Source: Epichloe hybrida (lineage: Eukaryota; Ascomycota; Sordariomycetes; Hypocreales; Clavicipitaceae). From it: a stretch of 64,000 nucleotides of DNA. The position numbers were made by a program, and so were the translations under genes. A model generated the notes under the pieces. It was not told the origin of the DNA. It was given only the letters and a program-made list of their open reading frames with translations, and did not search any database. Below, one piece after another: positions 61,458 through 64,000 of the stretch. Location: assembly GCA_019022495.1 (NCBI GenBank), contig JAFEKR010000010.1, forward strand, positions 930,001 through 994,000, given 5' to 3'. How positions within the stretch are numbered: position 1 is the first letter of the stretch; each line of letters opens with the position of its first letter.

Positions 61458-62234
61458 TTATGAGCCGGCATTCTTAGTAGCAATGACCAACACCATCAGA
61501 ATGAGGAAAATCACCAATCCCAAGAGACCCATGAGCTTGACGTTCTTCCACCACATCTGACGCTTCAACCCCCGACTTCTCACGCGGAAATCCTGCGCAC
61601 TGTTCCCAAGTCTGTCCGTCTTGTCGACCAGCAGATCTAGCCTCTCGCCTCGCTCGAGCAGACTCTCAATATTCTTGGTCATGATGCCCCTGACATCGTC
61701 AATCTCCCGCTTCGCATTGCCAATCGCGTCATCTCTGCCTCCACTCGTAGTCCCATAGTCGACCATCAGATTCTTGAGCTCCGAGTTGAAGGAGCCTGCG
61801 CCGTAGTTGGGCATTCCGGAAAAGTCGCTGTTCTCGGGGAACTGTTCGAAAAAGCGCTTGCGGATCTCGAATAGATATCCAAAGGGCACGCGGCGGCCCA
61901 GTGATGCGTCGGCGACGACGAGGAAGGTGAGGCCACCGGCGGCAGGGTGGTCAGGATGCTCCGATGGCGCCTCGGAGACATAGTGGATTTGATTTGAGCC
62001 GTGGGTATACGTCAATTTTTGGGGGGTGCTGTGCTCGATTTTCGGAAGGATTAGGGAGGCGAGTGATGAGGTCTGCGAGGATGCGGACGTGGTGCATTCT
62101 GCGAGAATAGTCGTCTTGTGCGCGATGCAGGAGCTGGGGACTGCATGTTAGGAATGGTCGTCTTTGAATGTCTGCCTGGTGGGAATGAATGCTTACTAGA
62201 GAAGCGGCGTGGCCGGCGATGAAGAGGACGCCAT
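61458..62234 (-). CDS. Longin R-SNARE (VAMP7/Nyv1-like)
   Basis: Two exons, 62197-62234 and 61458-62133, with a 63-nt intron (GTAAGC...CCCCAG), give 237 residues. The short first exon MASSSSPATPLLY joins to SCIAHKTTILAECTTSASSQTSSLASLILPKI, the start of a longin domain continuing to FGYLFEIRKRFFEQFP. The SNARE motif follows (DDAIGNAKREIDDVRGIMTKNIESLLERGERLDLL), with Arg in LLERGERL as the zero-layer residue, and then a C-terminal anchor (VKLMGLLGLVIFLILMVLVIAT). VAMP7-type R-SNAREs drive late endosome and vacuole fusion; yeast Nyv1 is the counterpart. A TGCAG just upstream of the chosen acceptor would break the frame, so CCCCAG is preferred. The promoter is shared with SUV3, transcribed in the other direction. 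Confidence 0.92.
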
Positions 62235-62712
62235 CTTTGTGTGAACGAGGCGTTTAGTTCCGAATAGAGTATGCAAGAAAAACGATGGTGGTTTTCTAGA
62301 TGGATGGCGACAATACCTCCAAGATGAGTTCAAAAAAAATAGGGTTGGATCACGATGTCGCAAGACGAAGGTAGGTGGTGTATGAAGCTTTGTTGAATGA
62401 AATATGGGGAAAGTTTACGAGCCACCCGACGTCACGATGTCTACTCCGCCGTTATTGGGGTGGGACCCTGGTGATGTGGGGCGTGGCAGCAGCTTTGTTT
62501 ACATACGGAAGGTTAAGCCGCATCACGTGATGCAGCCTTTTTTTTTTTTTTTTGGTCACCGATAGCAAGATTGCCAACAAAGGGGAGGCCTTTCATGGAG
62601 TGCAGATGGAAGCGTGAAGTTGAGGATTTTGGGAAACCATTCTGATTTGAATTCGACTCAACGTTCTAGTGGTATAGGACAGAATGCTTCCGAACCCGTA
62701 TTACCAGGGGTC
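62235..62712. promoter_or_regulatory. Shared divergent promoter R-SNARE / SUV3
   Basis: A 478-bp interval between the two divergent starts. It contains the palindrome CATCACGTGATG (62521-62532) followed at once by a T-run (about 62539-62554), a typical nucleosome-free promoter pattern. The frame open upstream of the SUV3 ATG has no earlier ATG. Confidence 0.55.
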
Positions 62713-64000
62713 ATGAAGTTTCTATCCCGCACCGTGGCTTTCAGAGCCATTCGTGTCCACACCGGGGGGACTCATTGCCGTGCTTTGTCGACCAACGCAC
62801 CTACAAAACAGGATTCGCCAAAGAAGAAGAGGGCCGAACCTAAGCAGTTGTCCTTGTCAAAGAGCGCCGCGAAGGGACGCTTTGTTTCCAAGCCATTACA
62901 GAAGTTAGCCGTGCGCGCGAGAGCGGGTTCAGTGAGTCTACACATCTTGTGAAGCTTGATGCACCAGCTGCTCTCATATCTAACGTATACATGCTCAGGT
63001 TAGTCAGGGTCACGACCCGAAAGCTAGGCTGAGGCTTGACGTTGGTAAGAAGTACAGTGGCCGACATGGCGTATTTCGGTCAACAGTCTTGCATCGCCTG
63101 CAAGTTGTGTTGAACAATCTTGCAGCATCACAGCAGCCGGTATTCGGCATGGACGATGATGAATTGAGTCGGCAAGCGGCCCTTTTCATGAATGCCATTG
63201 ACCATGCATTTCTTCTGGCGGAGCAAAAACTCACTCGGCGCGACAAGAACCCCTTGTTTTGGAACCTGCGAGACGCTTTCATTACGCGAGACATCAAGGG
63301 CCTCACAAAAGAATTACAGTACTCGTTCCAGTCCTTCATGGTTCGACAGAACTCCTCCAAAGAACTCGAAGATAGCCAACAGCGTCTTCTAGACTTCAGG
63401 TTTCCCTACGAATGGTTTCCGGCTACCCGAACCATGCAGCGAACCATTCATGTCCATGTTGGGCCGACAAACTCCGGGAAGACGTACAATGCGCTCAAGG
63501 CGCTGGAGAACTCTAGGATGGGCGTATATGCTGGCCCTCTTCGGCTGCTGGCCACCGAGGTTTATCAGCGACTCAAGGCCAAAGGTCGACCTTGCGCTCT
63601 CATCACTGGCGAGGAAGTACGCATCCCCGAAGATACTGACCAGTACTTCTCCAGCTGTACAGTGGAAATGGTTCCTCTGAATACACAATTCGACGTTGCC
63701 GTAATTGATGAGATCCAGATGATTGCTGATCCTGAACGAGGTAACGCATGGACTACCGCGTTGTTGGGCGTGCAAGCTAAGGAGGTCCATCTCTGCGGCG
63801 AGGATCGAACTGTCACCCTCCTGCAGGCTCTTTGTGCTAGTATCGGTGATGAATGTGTTGTGCATCGATACGAGCGACTAAGCCCTCTGCAGACGATGGA
63901 ATCTGCTATCGAGGGTGACTACAACAAATTACAGAAGGGCGATGCCATTGTCGCCTTTAGCCGCCCGTCTCTTCACGTGCTGAAGCGCAATATTGAGACT
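62713..64000 (+). CDS. SUV3: Mitochondrial ATP-dependent RNA helicase Suv3 (cut by window end)
   Basis: Exons 62713-62931 and 62999-64000 (donor GTGAGT, acceptor CTCAG) give 407 residues; the frame is still open at the last base, so the C-terminal part lies outside. MKFLSRTVAFRAIRVHTGGT is an Arg-rich mitochondrial presequence. The helicase core starts with QRTIHVHVGPTNSGKT (Walker A, 228-235), then YAGPLRLLATEVYQRL (Ia), LITGEEVRIPED, the DEIQ box (310-313) in VIDEIQMIADPERG, and FSRPSLHVLKRNIE, the beginning of domain 2. Suv3 unwinds RNA for the mitochondrial degradosome with the RNase Dss1. The N-terminal region (QYSFQSFMVRQ) is typical of fungal Suv3. Confidence 0.94.

Overview
The window is nuclear DNA of a filamentous ascomycete (Pezizomycotina, most likely Sordariomycetes and probably Hypocreales). 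The reasons are short GT-AG introns of about 50-120 nt with CTRAY-like branch sites, long homopolymers and minisatellites between genes, a fungal gene repertoire (PTH11-like rhodopsin-domain receptor, Syp1 muniscin, Tam41, Vnx1, Csk1-like kinase) and about one gene per 3 kb. There are no bacterial-style operons. Many proteins were rebuilt from several exons; a gene's start and end give its full span and the exons are listed in the evidence. The species assignment is inference from recalled families, without any search.

Layout. 1-6 kb: a small two-helix membrane protein (+), a large tail-membrane protein of the family databases often call 'pathway-specific nitrogen regulator' (-), and a small secreted Cys protein (-). 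6-10.4 kb: a gene-poor, minisatellite-rich stretch holding the ruins of a Zn2Cys6 transcription factor (-). 10.4-15.1 kb: a 7TM rhodopsin-domain protein (+) and a secreted type-B carboxylesterase (+). 15.3-26.4 kb: three minus-strand genes, an M1 aminopeptidase, a Tcp11/Sok1-like protein and a rhodanese-PTP (Pyp1-like) phosphatase whose catalytic domain carries 95 consecutive serines. 26.4-29.8 kb: gene-poor. 29.8-32.6 kb: a DUF1989 protein (+) and proteasome ATPase Rpt6 (-). 34.3-41.3 kb: a Vnx1-type cation/H+ exchanger (+) and a LEA-like/DUF3659 repeat protein (+). 42.5-49.2 kb: listerin Ltn1 (+) converging on a CAK/Csk1-like kinase (-). 50.2-55.3 kb: Syp1 (+) converging on Tam41 (-). 56.3-60.3 kb: a Fic-domain protein (+) and Mad1 (+). 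61.5-64 kb: a longin R-SNARE (-) and the mitochondrial RNA helicase Suv3 (+, cut off by the window end), divergently transcribed.

Most genes are conserved housekeeping functions: proteasome (Rpt6), ribosome-associated quality control (Ltn1), spindle checkpoint (Mad1), endocytosis (Syp1), mitochondrial lipid and RNA metabolism (Tam41, Suv3), vacuolar fusion (R-SNARE) and peptide turnover (Aap1/Ape2-like). They do not form a cluster with one pathway. The accessory content is the 7TM receptor, esterase, small secreted protein, DUF1989 protein, Fic protein and dead Zn2Cys6 regulator.

The observations most worth following are the 90-unit perfect TCA repeat inside an essential-looking phosphatase fold, the decayed transcription factor, the Fic protein with a candidate self-inhibition motif, the DUF1989 gene without a visible start codon, the kinase lacking the metal-binding Asn, and a 9-bp motif (TACGGAGTA) strongly over-represented between genes. 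I found no CRISPR array, tRNA, rRNA or intact transposon.
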